NCBI RefSeq assembly: GCF_023955655.1
Contig: NZ_JAMXHT010000002.1
Location: 558,001-622,000 of the forward strand
DNA: 64,000 nucleotides
Reading direction: 5' to 3'
DNA from: Ralstonia soli
Lineage (GTDB): Bacteria > Pseudomonadota > Gammaproteobacteria > Burkholderiales > Burkholderiaceae
Shown: in pieces, positions 1 through 8,716 of the stretch
Layout of the letters: each line of letters begins with the position of its first letter
Numbering within the stretch: the stretch's first letter is position 1
Program-made: the position numbers and the translations under genes
The notes under the pieces: model-generated
Seen by the model: the letters and a program-made list of their open reading frames with translations, nothing else
What the model was told of the DNA's origin: nothing
Databases searched by the model: none

Positions 1-384
1 GCCCCGGCGGACTATCTGCTGAAATCCGGTCCGCAGGCAAAGGCATACGTCGATCAGTTCAAAGCCAAGAACGGCTTTCCTCCGTCTGACTGGAGCACAT
101 TGGCCTACGACTGCGTGATGACCTGGGCCCAGGCTGTGAACACCGCCAAGTCGACCGATGCTGATGCCGTCATCCGCGCGGTTGAGGGGGGAGAGTTCAA
201 CACGATGCGGGGCAAGCTTCGTTTCGGCAAGCTCGACCACGCAGCCGATGCACCGGTCTTCTTCGGCCGCCTCGAACGCGGCAAGGAGCAAGGGCATCCG
301 ATCATGGCGGTGACAGATGTCATTCCGGGCAGTATGGTCCGACCAACGGAAGCCGAAATCCGCAAATCCAGACAGCCTGAATAG
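1..384 (+). CDS. ABC transporter substrate-binding protein, branched-chain amino acid type (C-terminal part)
   Basis: An open frame runs in from the left edge in frame 1 and stops at TAG 382-384, leaving 127 residues. The visible part (AKAYVDQFKAKNG, then AYDCVMTWAQAVNTAKSTDADAVIRAVE, here split as AYDCVMTWAQ and AVNTAKSTDADA) looks like the C-terminal lobe of a periplasmic Leu/Ile/Val-type binding protein (Peripla_BP_6). Such proteins capture amino acids, amides or small carboxylates for an ABC importer. The signal peptide and ligand-specifying N-terminal lobe lie outside the window, so the ligand cannot be inferred. Family call is by resemblance of the C-terminal lobe only. Confidence 0.75.
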   Translation, partial: APADYLLKSGPQAKAYVDQFKAKNGFPPSDWSTLAYDCVMTWAQAVNTAKSTDADAVIRAVEGGEFNTMRGKLRFGKLDHAADAPVFFGRLERGKEQGHPIMAVTDVIPGSMVRPTEAEIRKSRQPE

Positions 385-417
385 GCACATGACCTTGACG
401 ACTCTGCTGGACGCCGT

Positions 418-1668
418 ATGACGGGGCCGCCACGGGAGCCGACGGACGTCGTGGCGATCACAGCATGGAGCCCGCTGCGCAACCGGCGGTTCTCTGTGCT
501 CTGGTCGGTCTGGGTGGCTGGCAACGTGTGCACGTGGATGAGCGACGTTGCCGCGGCGTGGTTAATGACCACACTGACAGAGAGCAAAGCCCAGGTGGCC
601 CTGGTGCAGACGGCGACCGCACTTCCTGCGTTTCTGCTGGCGCTCCCAGGTGGAGCGCTTGCCGACTTGCTGGATCGACGGCGGTGGTTTCTCTTCACGC
701 TCTTATGGACGGTCGCTACGACCACCGCACTGGCATTTGCAGCTGTGACGGGTGTCTTGACCACGCCTTTGCTCCTGGCGCTGGTGTTCGCCAGTGGCGT
801 AGGGGCAGCGTTGCGCTGGCCAGCGTTCTCCGCCTTGGTGCCGGAAGTCGTGTCGCGGCCCCAATTGCCGCAGGCGATGGCCTTGCATGGGCTTGCGGTG
901 CATGGTGGGCGCGTGGCCGGGCCGCTGATCGCCGGTGTCTTTCTGGCGATATGGGGTGGTGCCTCGGTGTTCTTCTTTGGAGCGCTGCTATCGCTGGCAT
1001 CTGCACTGGCGATCTGGCGATGGCGATACGATGCACCACTACGTCGCCGCCGTGTGCCTTTGACTCGGGCGATTCGTGCAGGTCTGCGTTTCGCTTGGCG
1101 TAGCCACCGGCTACGGGCCGCAATCGTGCGTATTTGGGTGCTCTTCATGACAGTAACGGCGTTGATGGCACTGCTGCCATCGCTGGCGCGGGCGTACGGC
1201 ATTGGCAACGCGACCGTCTACACCACGCTGCTGGCATGCATCGGCGCTGGTGCCATGACTGTGGTGATGGTGTTGCCGCGTGTGCGAGCACGCATGGGGT
1301 CGCACTGGGTGGTCACGACAGGACCGTTCGTTCTCGGGGCTGCGATGGCTGGCGTTGCCCTTGCGTCGCGAGCTTGGTCTGCCGCCCCCATGCTTTTCGT
1401 CGCCGGGGCAGCCTGGCTCGCCGTCGGCAACTCACTGAACACCGGTGCGCAACTGGCCCTGCCAGACCGGCTCCGCGCACGCGGGATGGCGATCTTCTTC
1501 ATGGCTGCCATGGGCGGAGGAGCATTCGGTGCGGCGGTATTCGGCGCGCTTGCCGATCACGTCGGCGTACGTCCTGCCCTGATGGCCTTGGCCGTAATGA
1601 CGTTCGGGCTGGGCTGGTGGATGCGTGACCGCTGGGCAATCGCATTTGAAGATCGAGAGCAACGTTGA
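418..1668 (+). CDS. MFS transporter, EntS-like (MFS_3) exporter family
   Basis: The 416-residue protein is almost entirely hydrophobic with about 12 membrane spans. It has an MFS motif-A-like loop GALADLLDRRRW after the second span (about residue 80) and a weaker repeat GALADHVGVRP near residue 380. The N-terminal NRRFSVLWSVWVAGNVCTW resembles the MFS_3 (EntS-like) group of drug or siderophore exporters in the inner membrane. The ATG at 418 overlaps a short upstream TGA, and no strong Shine-Dalgarno is visible. It lies 33 nt after the ABC binding-protein gene, so it may export or import the same class of compound; direction and substrate are unknown. Confidence 0.8.
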   Translation: MTGPPREPTDVVAITAWSPLRNRRFSVLWSVWVAGNVCTWMSDVAAAWLMTTLTESKAQVALVQTATALPAFLLALPGGALADLLDRRRWFLFTLLWTVATTTALAFAAVTGVLTTPLLLALVFASGVGAALRWPAFSALVPEVVSRPQLPQAMALHGLAVHGGRVAGPLIAGVFLAIWGGASVFFFGALLSLASALAIWRWRYDAPLRRRRVPLTRAIRAGLRFAWRSHRLRAAIVRIWVLFMTVTALMALLPSLARAYGIGNATVYTTLLACIGAGAMTVVMVLPRVRARMGSHWVVTTGPFVLGAAMAGVALASRAWSAAPMLFVAGAAWLAVGNSLNTGAQLALPDRLRARGMAIFFMAAMGGGAFGAAVFGALADHVGVRPALMALAVMTFGLGWWMRDRWAIAFEDREQR

Positions 1669-1813
1669 GCACCGCGGAAATGCGAGGGACACAGAGGCTC
1701 ACTCCTGGCTGCCAACCGTAGTCCGCGCCTGTATGGATCGAGTAGGCCTCGCCGCTGCGGCTCATTAATTAATGTCGCAGAGGTGGCCCGCACATCAGAA
1801 TCGGCACACCACG

Positions 1814-1828
1814 ATTCGATGTACGGAA
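1814..1828 (-). promoter_or_regulatory. Dyad operator candidate, copy 1 (TTCCGTACATCGAAT on minus strand)
   Basis: This site matches the repeated 15-mer TTCCGTACTTCGGAA at 12 of 15 positions and sits in a slightly longer palindrome with GATTC/GAATC arms (1813-1830). It ends about 78 bp before the aldehyde dehydrogenase start. Unlike the other copies, no facing partner was seen in the same gap. The layout contains a T-N11-A core, the general form of LysR-family boxes; binding is inferred. Confidence 0.55.
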
Positions 1829-1905
1829 TCTCGGTTGCTAAGGCATTGACCTTCTCGCACTGTCCCTCTGAACATCTGCAGTGACAAAGTCGAAGAGAGA
1901 ACAGC

Positions 1906-3405
1906 ATGCCGATTAGCTTGATTCCCATCCGCGATGCCCTCGATATTCGTCCTGGCCGCCTGTTCATTGACGGCCAATGGCGAGACTGGGACGGCGAGCG
2001 CTTTGATCAGATCCATCCTTCAACCAACGAGGTCATGACGAGCCTCGCAGAGGCTGGCGTGCGCGGTGTCGACCTAGCCGTGGCTGCCGCTCGGCGTGCT
2101 TTTGACGAGGGGCCCTGGCCGCGCATGCGTGCGCAGGATCGCAAGAGAATGCTACAGCCGATTGTGGAGCGGATCTACGCGGCCGAGGAGGAGATTGCAC
2201 GCCTCCAGACGCTGGACAACGGCATCCCATTTTCATTCAGCCGCAATTCTCGCGTCTCCCCCAAGGCGGCAGCGGACATCTTCGACCACTTTTTCGGCTG
2301 GATCGACAAGATCAACGGAGAAACGTATCCGCTGTTCTCGGACGCATCGAACACGCAATACATGACGTTTCGCGAACCGGTCGGCGTCGTGGCCGCGATC
2401 CTTCCATACAACGGCCCCGTCATGACCTTCGCGATGAAGGTAGCTCCCGCACTCGCGTGCGGCTGCACGGTGGTTGTCAAGCCCTCCGAATACACGAATC
2501 TGGCGGTACTGAAGCTCGCGGAAATTATCGCGGAAAGCGATCTGCCTCCCGGTGTCTTCAACGTCGTCACGGGCGGTTCGGCAGCCGGCGCAGCGCTGTC
2601 TTCGCATGCGGGCATCGACAAGGTCACATTCACCGGTAGCCCCGTTGTTGGTGAGAAGATCACAATGGCGAGCGCGTCGAGCATGAAACGCCTGTCGCTT
2701 GAACTGGGCGGGAAAAGCGCGGCGATCGTATTCCCGGATGCAAGCAGCGTAGCGACAGCAGCGACTCGGCTGATGGGCCTGTGCTCGACGTTTCTGTCGG
2801 GGCAGGTGTGTTCGACGCCCACGCGGGCGATTGTGCATCGGTCCGTCATGGACGAATTCCTGCATCACGCAGCAGAACAGGTCAAAACGGTGCGCTTTGG
2901 CGATCCGTTTGATCCGGCGACGACGTCCGCGCCGATCATTTCGAAGCGGCAGAAAGACAAGATTCTCGGGTACATCGACACTGGCAGGCGCGAGGGCGCG
3001 GAGCTGATGTTTGGCGGTGCAACGCCGGGCGGTGACCTTGCCAATGGCAACTGGATTGATCCGGTGCTGTTTGCAAACGTGCGCAACGACATGACCATCG
3101 CGCGCGAGGAAATCTTCGGGCCCGTGCTGTCTGTGATTCCGTTCGATGCAGAAGAGGAAGCCATCCGCCTTGCCAACGAAAGCGACTATGGCCTGGCGGG
3201 CTGTGTGTACACGGGCAACGTCAATCGCGCATTCCGTGTTGCGCGCGCGATTCGCAGCGGCTCGATCGGCGTGAATGGCTACGCGAGCATTCCGAATGCT
3301 CCGATGGGTGGTATCAAGCGCTCAGGAGTGGGCCGCGAAGGCGGCTGGCCGACGATCGAGGCATTTACAGAACTCAAGACGATCAGTTTTAACCTCGATG
3401 GCTGA
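1906..3405 (+). CDS. NAD(P)+-dependent aldehyde dehydrogenase
   Basis: The 499-residue protein has normal family length. It carries the cofactor-site segment EPVGVVAAILPYNGP (about residue 155), the TFTGS turn, the general-base glutamate E266 in ELGGKS and the nucleophile C302 in GQVCS, so it should be an active cytoplasmic aldehyde dehydrogenase oxidising an aldehyde to the acid. The ATG follows a purine-rich AGAGAGAAC. The next gene is a GMC alcohol oxidoreductase, so the pair would turn an alcohol into a carboxylate for CoA activation. The gap upstream (1669-1905) holds one copy of the repeated dyad. Substrate is unknown. Confidence 0.93.
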   Translation: MPISLIPIRDALDIRPGRLFIDGQWRDWDGERFDQIHPSTNEVMTSLAEAGVRGVDLAVAAARRAFDEGPWPRMRAQDRKRMLQPIVERIYAAEEEIARLQTLDNGIPFSFSRNSRVSPKAAADIFDHFFGWIDKINGETYPLFSDASNTQYMTFREPVGVVAAILPYNGPVMTFAMKVAPALACGCTVVVKPSEYTNLAVLKLAEIIAESDLPPGVFNVVTGGSAAGAALSSHAGIDKVTFTGSPVVGEKITMASASSMKRLSLELGGKSAAIVFPDASSVATAATRLMGLCSTFLSGQVCSTPTRAIVHRSVMDEFLHHAAEQVKTVRFGDPFDPATTSAPIISKRQKDKILGYIDTGRREGAELMFGGATPGGDLANGNWIDPVLFANVRNDMTIAREEIFGPVLSVIPFDAEEEAIRLANESDYGLAGCVYTGNVNRAFRVARAIRSGSIGVNGYASIPNAPMGGIKRSGVGREGGWPTIEAFTELKTISFNLDG

Positions 3406-3489
3406 GCCCATTCGCAAGTGACGGCCCGACCTGCGTACCACGCACGTCGAGCTTTCGAATCTCGATCTCCCTATGCGGATGCGATAACC

Positions 3490-5121
3490 ATGAGTGATAC
3501 GTTTGACTATGTGATCGTCGGCGCCGGGAGCGCTGGCTGTGCAGTGGCCATGCGGCTGGCGGAGGCTGGCCACTCGGTGTGCGTGCTTGAGGCAGGCCCG
3601 AAAGACAGCAGTCCGTACATCCATATTCCCGCGGGCTACATCAAGAACATCTTCAACCCCAGGCTGATCTGGGATTTCAAGAGCGAGCCGAATCCCGCGA
3701 CCGGCAATCGCAAACTGACGCTTACGCAAGGCAGGGTGCTCGGCGGATCGGGATCGATCAATGGGATGGTCTACAACCGCGGCCAGCAAGCCGATTTCGA
3801 CGGCTGGGCCGAACGGGGCAATCCAGGCTGGCGCTATGAGGAGGTGCTGCCATATTTCAAGAAGGCCGAGACACGCATCGGGGTCGGCGACGACCGGTAT
3901 CGGGGCCGTGGCGGCCCGCTCCCGGTCACCGACCCGGTGCACTCCAGCCCGCTGTGCGACCTGTTCATCGAAGCGGTCAAGAGCCTAGGCTATCCGCATG
4001 TTCCGGACCATAACGCCGAGACGCAGGACGGTGTCGGCCCTTGGCAGTTCACGATCGACTCGCGTGGTCACATCATGCGGCGCATGAGCGCCGCGCAGGC
4101 GTATCTGCGGCCGGCCGTGAAGAGCGGGCGCGTTAACGTACGTACCGATAGCCCCGCGATCTGTGTGTTGCTGGAGGGCCGGCGTGCGGTCGGTGTGCGC
4201 TATCGCGCGGGTGGTACTGGCGCGCCGGAGCGCGAAGTCCGGGCGCGGCACGAAGTGATCGTGTCGGCGGGCGCGCTGAACACGCCCCGCCTGCTGCAGA
4301 TTTCCGGCATTGGTCCGGGTGAGCATTTGCAGGCCATCGGCGTGGACGTCATCGCGAACCTCCCTGGCGTCGGTGCGAACCTGTGCGATCACTACAACTT
4401 GCGTGTTGCTGCGAAGGTCAAGAGCGTTACGACGATTAACGAGCGCGGCCGCGGGTTGCCGCTCTTGTGGGAGATCACCAAGTATTTTGCGGGGCGGCCG
4501 AGCATTCTCAGCATGGGCCCCGTGCCGATGCGCTTCTTCTTCCGTTCGGATGCGTCACTGCCCACGCCGGACCTGCAGGTATCGTTCACGCCAGGCAGCT
4601 ATCAGGAAGGGTTGCCCGGCTTGCTTGACCACTATCCGGGCATGACGCTCGGCGGGCACAAGCAACGCCCGGAAAGCCGGGGCTATGTGAAGGCGCAATC
4701 GAAGAACATCGACATTGACCCCGTGATCCAGCCGAACTACCTGGCGACCGAATCGGATCAACGCGCGATCGTTGCCGTCGTCAAGATGGCGCGTGCGGTG
4801 CTCCAGGCGCGCCCGTTTGCAGAGCACTACGTCGACGAGGTGTTCCCAGGAAATGATGTTCGCACCGACGACGAGATACTCGATTTCGCGCGGCAGCGAG
4901 GCGGCACCGTGTATCACCACAATGGCACTGCACGGATGGGCCCGGACAGCGATCCGATGGCCGTCGTCGACGCGCGATTGCGCGTCCGGGGTGTCACAGG
5001 GTTGCGTGTGGCGGACGCGTCGGTCATGCCGGCACCGATCTCTGGCCCGACCAATGCATCGGCGATCATGATCGGCGAGAAAGCGGCGGACATGATTCTC
5101 CAGGATGCCGCTCAGCCATAA
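3490..5121 (+). CDS. GMC-family FAD alcohol oxidoreductase (choline dehydrogenase-like)
   Basis: The protein (543 aa) starts with an FAD-binding Rossmann motif [21 protein letters not shown] at about residues 6-26. GMC signature 1 ([18 protein letters not shown]) and signature 2 ([16 protein letters not shown]) follow, and the C-terminal active-site block [11 protein letters not shown] and the [14 protein letters not shown] tail are intact. It should oxidise an alcohol to an aldehyde, with the preceding aldehyde dehydrogenase taking the product on. I chose ATG 3490 because the Rossmann strand begins right after it; an in-frame GTG at 3418 would add 24 unconserved residues. It ends convergently with the minus-strand operon. 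Confidence 0.92.
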   Translation: MSDTFDYVIVGAGSAGCAVAMRLAEAGHSVCVLEAGPKDSSPYIHIPAGYIKNIFNPRLIWDFKSEPNPATGNRKLTLTQGRVLGGSGSINGMVYNRGQQADFDGWAERGNPGWRYEEVLPYFKKAETRIGVGDDRYRGRGGPLPVTDPVHSSPLCDLFIEAVKSLGYPHVPDHNAETQDGVGPWQFTIDSRGHIMRRMSAAQAYLRPAVKSGRVNVRTDSPAICVLLEGRRAVGVRYRAGGTGAPEREVRARHEVIVSAGALNTPRLLQISGIGPGEHLQAIGVDVIANLPGVGANLCDHYNLRVAAKVKSVTTINERGRGLPLLWEITKYFAGRPSILSMGPVPMRFFFRSDASLPTPDLQVSFTPGSYQEGLPGLLDHYPGMTLGGHKQRPESRGYVKAQSKNIDIDPVIQPNYLATESDQRAIVAVVKMARAVLQARPFAEHYVDEVFPGNDVRTDDEILDFARQRGGTVYHHNGTARMGPDSDPMAVVDARLRVRGVTGLRVADASVMPAPISGPTNASAIMIGEKAADMILQDAAQP

Positions 5122-5290
5122 GTGCACGCAGCGGGTTCGCCCAATCGTCCAGGTCTGGTCGACGCGTTGACGAGGCCGTCGGTAGGGCGATTAACTAGGG
5201 CGAAAGTCAACGTGACCGGCGCCGTCCGAACTATTGCCAATAGGCGATCTTGGACGGCACGCAAGCTCTTACCCTCGTGAAGACGGGATA

Positions 5291-5746
5291 TCACCCTTGG
5301 ATGTTTTCCTTGAACACCGGGCTGATGGTTTCAAAGCTTGTGAACTTCAGGCGCTTTGTCTTCCAAACGCCGGATCGCTTTACGTACTCAAATGCGTAGG
5401 TGCCGGAAAGCAGCTGTAGGACGCCATCGTCCGTTTGTCGATAGTAGATGACGTCTGTCTTGGCACTCGCCTGGTCGCCATCGACATCAATCAGCGGATT
5501 GGTGATGTGGTGATGGCATTTCGGCACCTCTCTCCACACCTTGTGGACGAGCTGCCGGATGCCTTCGATACCAGACGTCTGACCACGGGGTAATTCATAC
5601 ACACCATCATCGGCCCAGATGCTCATGAAGGTTGCCTCATCCTTCTTGTCGATTCCGTGACAGTACTTCGACATCAGCGTCCTGATTTCCTCGATATCAA
5701 TCACTTTCTGAAGCTTCTCTTCGAAGCTGATGGCGTTGTTTGCCAT
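5291..5746 (-). CDS. SnoaL-like / NTF2-fold small protein
   Basis: This 151-residue protein has the pattern of the SnoaL_4/ring-hydroxylase-beta-like cone fold: DIEEIRTLMSKYCHGIDKKD, then FMSIWADDGVYELP, then HHHITNPLIDVDGDQA (each about 20 residues apart), ending in the strands that close the pocket. Members are isomerases, dehydratases or non-catalytic partners, so no reaction is assigned. ATG 5746 has GGAGA seven bases upstream; longer in-frame versions add only unconserved sequence. It is the last gene of the minus-strand run that begins with etfB, 43 nt after a CoA-transferase gene. Confidence 0.82.
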   Translation of the reverse strand: MANNAISFEEKLQKVIDIEEIRTLMSKYCHGIDKKDEATFMSIWADDGVYELPRGQTSGIEGIRQLVHKVWREVPKCHHHITNPLIDVDGDQASAKTDVIYYRQTDDGVLQLLSGTYAFEYVKRSGVWKTKRLKFTSFETISPVFKENIQG

Positions 5747-5789
5747 ATTGCATGTCTCCGGATAGAACGTCGGGCAAGATGTCGTGGGA

Positions 5790-6953
5790 CTACGCCCGCC
5801 TTGGGCTAAGCTGCTGCGCTGCCAGAAGCTTGTCGAGCGCGGGGTTATCTGCGCCAATATCGTGCGCCGACGACAGCGGTGGCGGGCGTTTGCCGTTGAA
5901 AGACAGGGGCAGGCCAACCAACTCGATTTCATCGTCTGCAGGTTTGCCAAGGATGCCCAGCGCACGCGTTTGCTCGTGCTTGACCGCTTCTTCCGTCGTC
6001 TGTATGGGGGCACAGGGTAGGCCGGCAGCGCTCAGTTGTTCTTGCCAGTGCGCGCGTGGGCGCCCGGCCAGTCGTTCTCCAATGAGTCCCTCGAGCAGCG
6101 CTCGGTGTTGCAGGCGGCCGGCGTTCGTGGCGAACCGCGCATCCGTCGCCCATTCTGGGTGGCCGAGAACGTCGCAGAGCTTGGCAAACAGCGGGTCGTT
6201 CGCGCAGCTGACGATCAAATGGCCGTCTGCCGTGGCAAATGCGCGGTGAGGCACGATGAAGGCCACACCGGAGCCATGCCGACCGCCCGGCTCGCCATCA
6301 GCGTTGTAGTTGGCGATGCCAATAGACATCCAGGCCATCGCCGTCTCCAGCAATGAGCTGTTGACCGTCGACCCAGTGTGCTTCAACTGTCGGCGGTAGA
6401 GCGCCGAAAGGATGCCGATGACTGCCCACATACCGGTGCCGAAGTCGACGATGGAGACCCCAGCGCGCACAGGCGATTGGCCTTCCTCTCCGGTGAGGCT
6501 CATGATGCCCGAGAAGGCCTGCATGAGCGGATCGTAACCGGGCTCCGTGTTGAGCGGGCCCACGTGGCCGTAGGCGCCGACCTCGCAGCAGATGAGTTCA
6601 GGCTTGGTGACGCGCAGGTTGTCGGGGTCGAGACCGTACTTCGCGCTCGTGCCGGGCCGCAGGTTGTGGATGAAGACGTCGGCATGCTCCGCGATGAGCC
6701 GATGCAGCGTCGCCAGATCGCCAGCCTCCTTGATGTCGAGACAGATAGCCCGCTTGCCGCGATTCAGCGCGTGGTACGCCGCACCGCTGCCTCGCCATTT
6801 ACTGGGCCCCCAGCCGCGTGCCGAATCCCCCGTCGGACGCTCGACCTTCCAGACTTGCGCACCGAGTGCCGCGAGAATCTGCCCGGCAAAGGGCGCCGAG
6901 GCGCTGTCGCTCAGTTCGACTACGACAACGCCTTCGAGAGGCAAGTCACGCAT
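5790..6953 (-). CDS. CaiB/BaiF family III CoA-transferase
   Basis: The 387-residue protein has the knotted family III fold: N-terminal LEGVVVVELSDSASAPFAGQ, the LNRGKRAICLDIK strand, FIHNLRPG, and SIVDFGTG with the catalytic aspartate at D170. These enzymes move CoA between carboxylates through an acyl-aspartyl intermediate. ATG 6953 is preferred because GGAGG lies nine bases upstream inside the previous gene; GTG 6962 would be too close to it. The start overlaps the end of the upstream CoA-transferase gene by 8 nt (ATGCGTGA), so the two are translationally coupled and may act together. Donor and acceptor acids are unknown. Confidence 0.9.
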   Translation of the reverse strand: MRDLPLEGVVVVELSDSASAPFAGQILAALGAQVWKVERPTGDSARGWGPSKWRGSGAAYHALNRGKRAICLDIKEAGDLATLHRLIAEHADVFIHNLRPGTSAKYGLDPDNLRVTKPELICCEVGAYGHVGPLNTEPGYDPLMQAFSGIMSLTGEEGQSPVRAGVSIVDFGTGMWAVIGILSALYRRQLKHTGSTVNSSLLETAMAWMSIGIANYNADGEPGGRHGSGVAFIVPHRAFATADGHLIVSCANDPLFAKLCDVLGHPEWATDARFATNAGRLQHRALLEGLIGERLAGRPRAHWQEQLSAAGLPCAPIQTTEEAVKHEQTRALGILGKPADDEIELVGLPLSFNGKRPPPLSSAHDIGADNPALDKLLAAQQLSPRRA

Positions 6954-8181
6954 GATTGCCACCCTCCAAATTCGATATTTCGTGCTGCATGAGAGCTTGC
7001 GCTCCGCCGGAGCTCAGCAGTAAGCGGACCTCCTCGTCGGTGAATCCGTATTCCGTGAGCAGTTGCTCTGAATGCTCGCCCAGGCGCGGTGCGGGGTAGC
7101 GCAGGGCGGGTGGGCTTTCGCTCCATTGCTGGGCAATGCCGATAGTACGGATCGTGCCCTCGGAAGGGTGCTCCTGCTTAGAAAAAAATCCCACCGCAGC
7201 CATATGTGGGTCCTCCAGCAATTGCTCTGGGGTATTCATTTCGATGATTGGCACATCAGCTTCGCCTAGCAGCTTGACCCAGTCGGCGGTGGTTTTGGTT
7301 TCGAACGTGCGTGCCAGGAACGCATAGAGTTCGCCAATGTGTCGCGTCCGCCCATGGATGTCGGCATAACGCGGGTCGCTCGCCATTTCGGCGTGCCCGC
7401 TGATCTCGAAGAAGCGCTGCCAGTGGCGATCGGTATAGACCTGCGCGCCGACGTAGCCGTCCAGCGTGCGATAGGGGCGCCGTTCGGGCGTCATCATCCG
7501 CGCATAGCCCCAATCGCCAATTGGCGGAACGAAGGTATGGCCGTACAGATGGTCGCCCATGACGAAGTGCGCGAACGTTTCAAACATCGGCACCGAGACG
7601 GACTGGCCAACACCCGTTTTCTCGCGCCGATAGAGCGCCATGGCTACGGCATTGCTGGTGGCCATGCCGACCACGCGATCGGCAATGGCGGTGGCGACAT
7701 ACGCTGGCGGGCCGGATTTGCGGCTTTGCAGCACCGGCATGCCGACGGCCGCCTGGATCAGGTCATCGTAGGCGGGGCGGTCTGCGTAGGGCCCGTTCTG
7801 GCCGAAGCCGAACGCGCCGCAGTAGAGAATGCGCGGGTTGAGCTGCCGTACGTCTTCGTAGCTCAGGCCGAGCTTGGCCATCGTTTTCGGGCGCAGGCTG
7901 TAGAGCAGCACGTCGGCCGAGCGCACCATCTGCCTGAGCGCGTTGATACCGCTGGGCTTCTTGAGGTCCAGCACCAGGCTGCGCTTGTTGCGGTTGAGGT
8001 GAAGGAAGATCGCGCCCATGCCCGGCGTGCGGCTTGGCCCGACCTTGCGAGTCGTGTCGCCTTCCGGCGATTCGATCTTGCAGACCTCGGCGCCCATGTC
8101 GGCCAGCAGCAGCGACGCATAGGGCCCCATGAAGTTGGACGTCATGTCCAGGATGCGGACGCCTTCCAGTGGTCCTGTCAC
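6946..8181 (-). CDS. CaiB/BaiF family III CoA-transferase
   Basis: This second family III protein (411 aa) shows LEGVRILDMTSNFMGPYAS, the HLNRNKRSLVLDLKKPSG block and catalytic D168 in AIADRVVG. The start is GTG 8181, which has AAGGAG five bases upstream; the same frame stays open further upstream without family similarity. Its 3' end overlaps the next CoA-transferase gene by 8 nt. Both lie downstream of the DUF35/thiolase-like/MaoC/dehydrogenase set, so one likely job is supplying the acyl-CoA substrate of that set. Whether the two chains form one enzyme or two with different acceptors cannot be told from sequence. Confidence 0.9.
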   Translation of the reverse strand: MTGPLEGVRILDMTSNFMGPYASLLLADMGAEVCKIESPEGDTTRKVGPSRTPGMGAIFLHLNRNKRSLVLDLKKPSGINALRQMVRSADVLLYSLRPKTMAKLGLSYEDVRQLNPRILYCGAFGFGQNGPYADRPAYDDLIQAAVGMPVLQSRKSGPPAYVATAIADRVVGMATSNAVAMALYRREKTGVGQSVSVPMFETFAHFVMGDHLYGHTFVPPIGDWGYARMMTPERRPYRTLDGYVGAQVYTDRHWQRFFEISGHAEMASDPRYADIHGRTRHIGELYAFLARTFETKTTADWVKLLGEADVPIIEMNTPEQLLEDPHMAAVGFFSKQEHPSEGTIRTIGIAQQWSESPPALRYPAPRLGEHSEQLLTEYGFTDEEVRLLLSSGGAQALMQHEISNLEGGNHA

Positions 8182-8278
8182 GGTCACTCCTTGTTGTCTT
8201 TCCCAGTAGCGCATGGCGCGCTGCCAGTGCTGTGGGGGTGTCCCCACAGCAGTCTCCGTTTTCTTGGATCGGTGAGTG

Positions 8279-8698
8279 TCAGGCCAGGACAAACACCGGC
8301 AAGTTTTGCTCGCCTCGCTGGATCATCCGGGCTTCGACCCGACTGCCCACTTTCATCGTCTCAGGTGCTCCCTCGATTTGGGCGAAGAAGTAATAGCCTT
8401 CGTCCATTTCGACAAAGCCCACCGTGTAGGGCGCAATCGACGCAAAGGCCGGCGTCGGGCCGCGCAACACGGTGCTGTAGGAATAGAGCGATCCGCGCCC
8501 GCTTGCGGACTGCCACTCCAGCTTGTCGGCATCGGCGTTGCAATGAGGGCAGAAGGAATGCGCGGGCCAGACGGCCTGATGACAGGCAGTGCAGCGCTGG
8601 AATTTCAACTGCCCAGCCGCCAGTCCTTCCCAATAGGGTTGGGCATCGAGCAGCCGGTAAGGCTGCGGCCAACCATCGTGCGTGTGTGTGTGGCTCAT
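8279..8698 (-). CDS. DUF35 (Zn-ribbon plus OB-fold) acyl-CoA-associated protein
   Basis: The protein is 139 aa. A zinc ribbon with C36-x2-C39 and C50-x2-C53 is followed by an OB-fold (YSTVLRGPTPAFASIAPYTVGFVEM). DUF35 proteins bind the CoA part of acyl-CoA and partner thiolase-like proteins; the best-known case is the DUF35 domain of ChsH2 that activates the aldolase Ltp2 in steroid side-chain loss. Here the thiolase-like gene is immediately upstream (18 nt apart), the same pairing. The N-terminus begins MSHTHTHDG. ATG 8698 has GGAG seven bases upstream. Confidence 0.9.
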   Translation of the reverse strand: MSHTHTHDGWPQPYRLLDAQPYWEGLAAGQLKFQRCTACHQAVWPAHSFCPHCNADADKLEWQSASGRGSLYSYSTVLRGPTPAFASIAPYTVGFVEMDEGYYFFAQIEGAPETMKVGSRVEARMIQRGEQNLPVFVLA

Positions 8699-8716
8699 GA
8701 CAGGCTCCGATGAGAT

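Noticed and set aside
3418-3489. A longer N-terminus for the GMC oxidoreductase
   Set aside because: The added 24 residues are unconserved and the FAD-binding strand begins immediately after ATG 3490.
7339-8700. Plus-strand frames of 400-450 codons opposite the minus-strand operon (also 10451-11677)
   Set aside because: They cross gene borders of a well-spaced operon with good ribosome sites and show no protein-family features.
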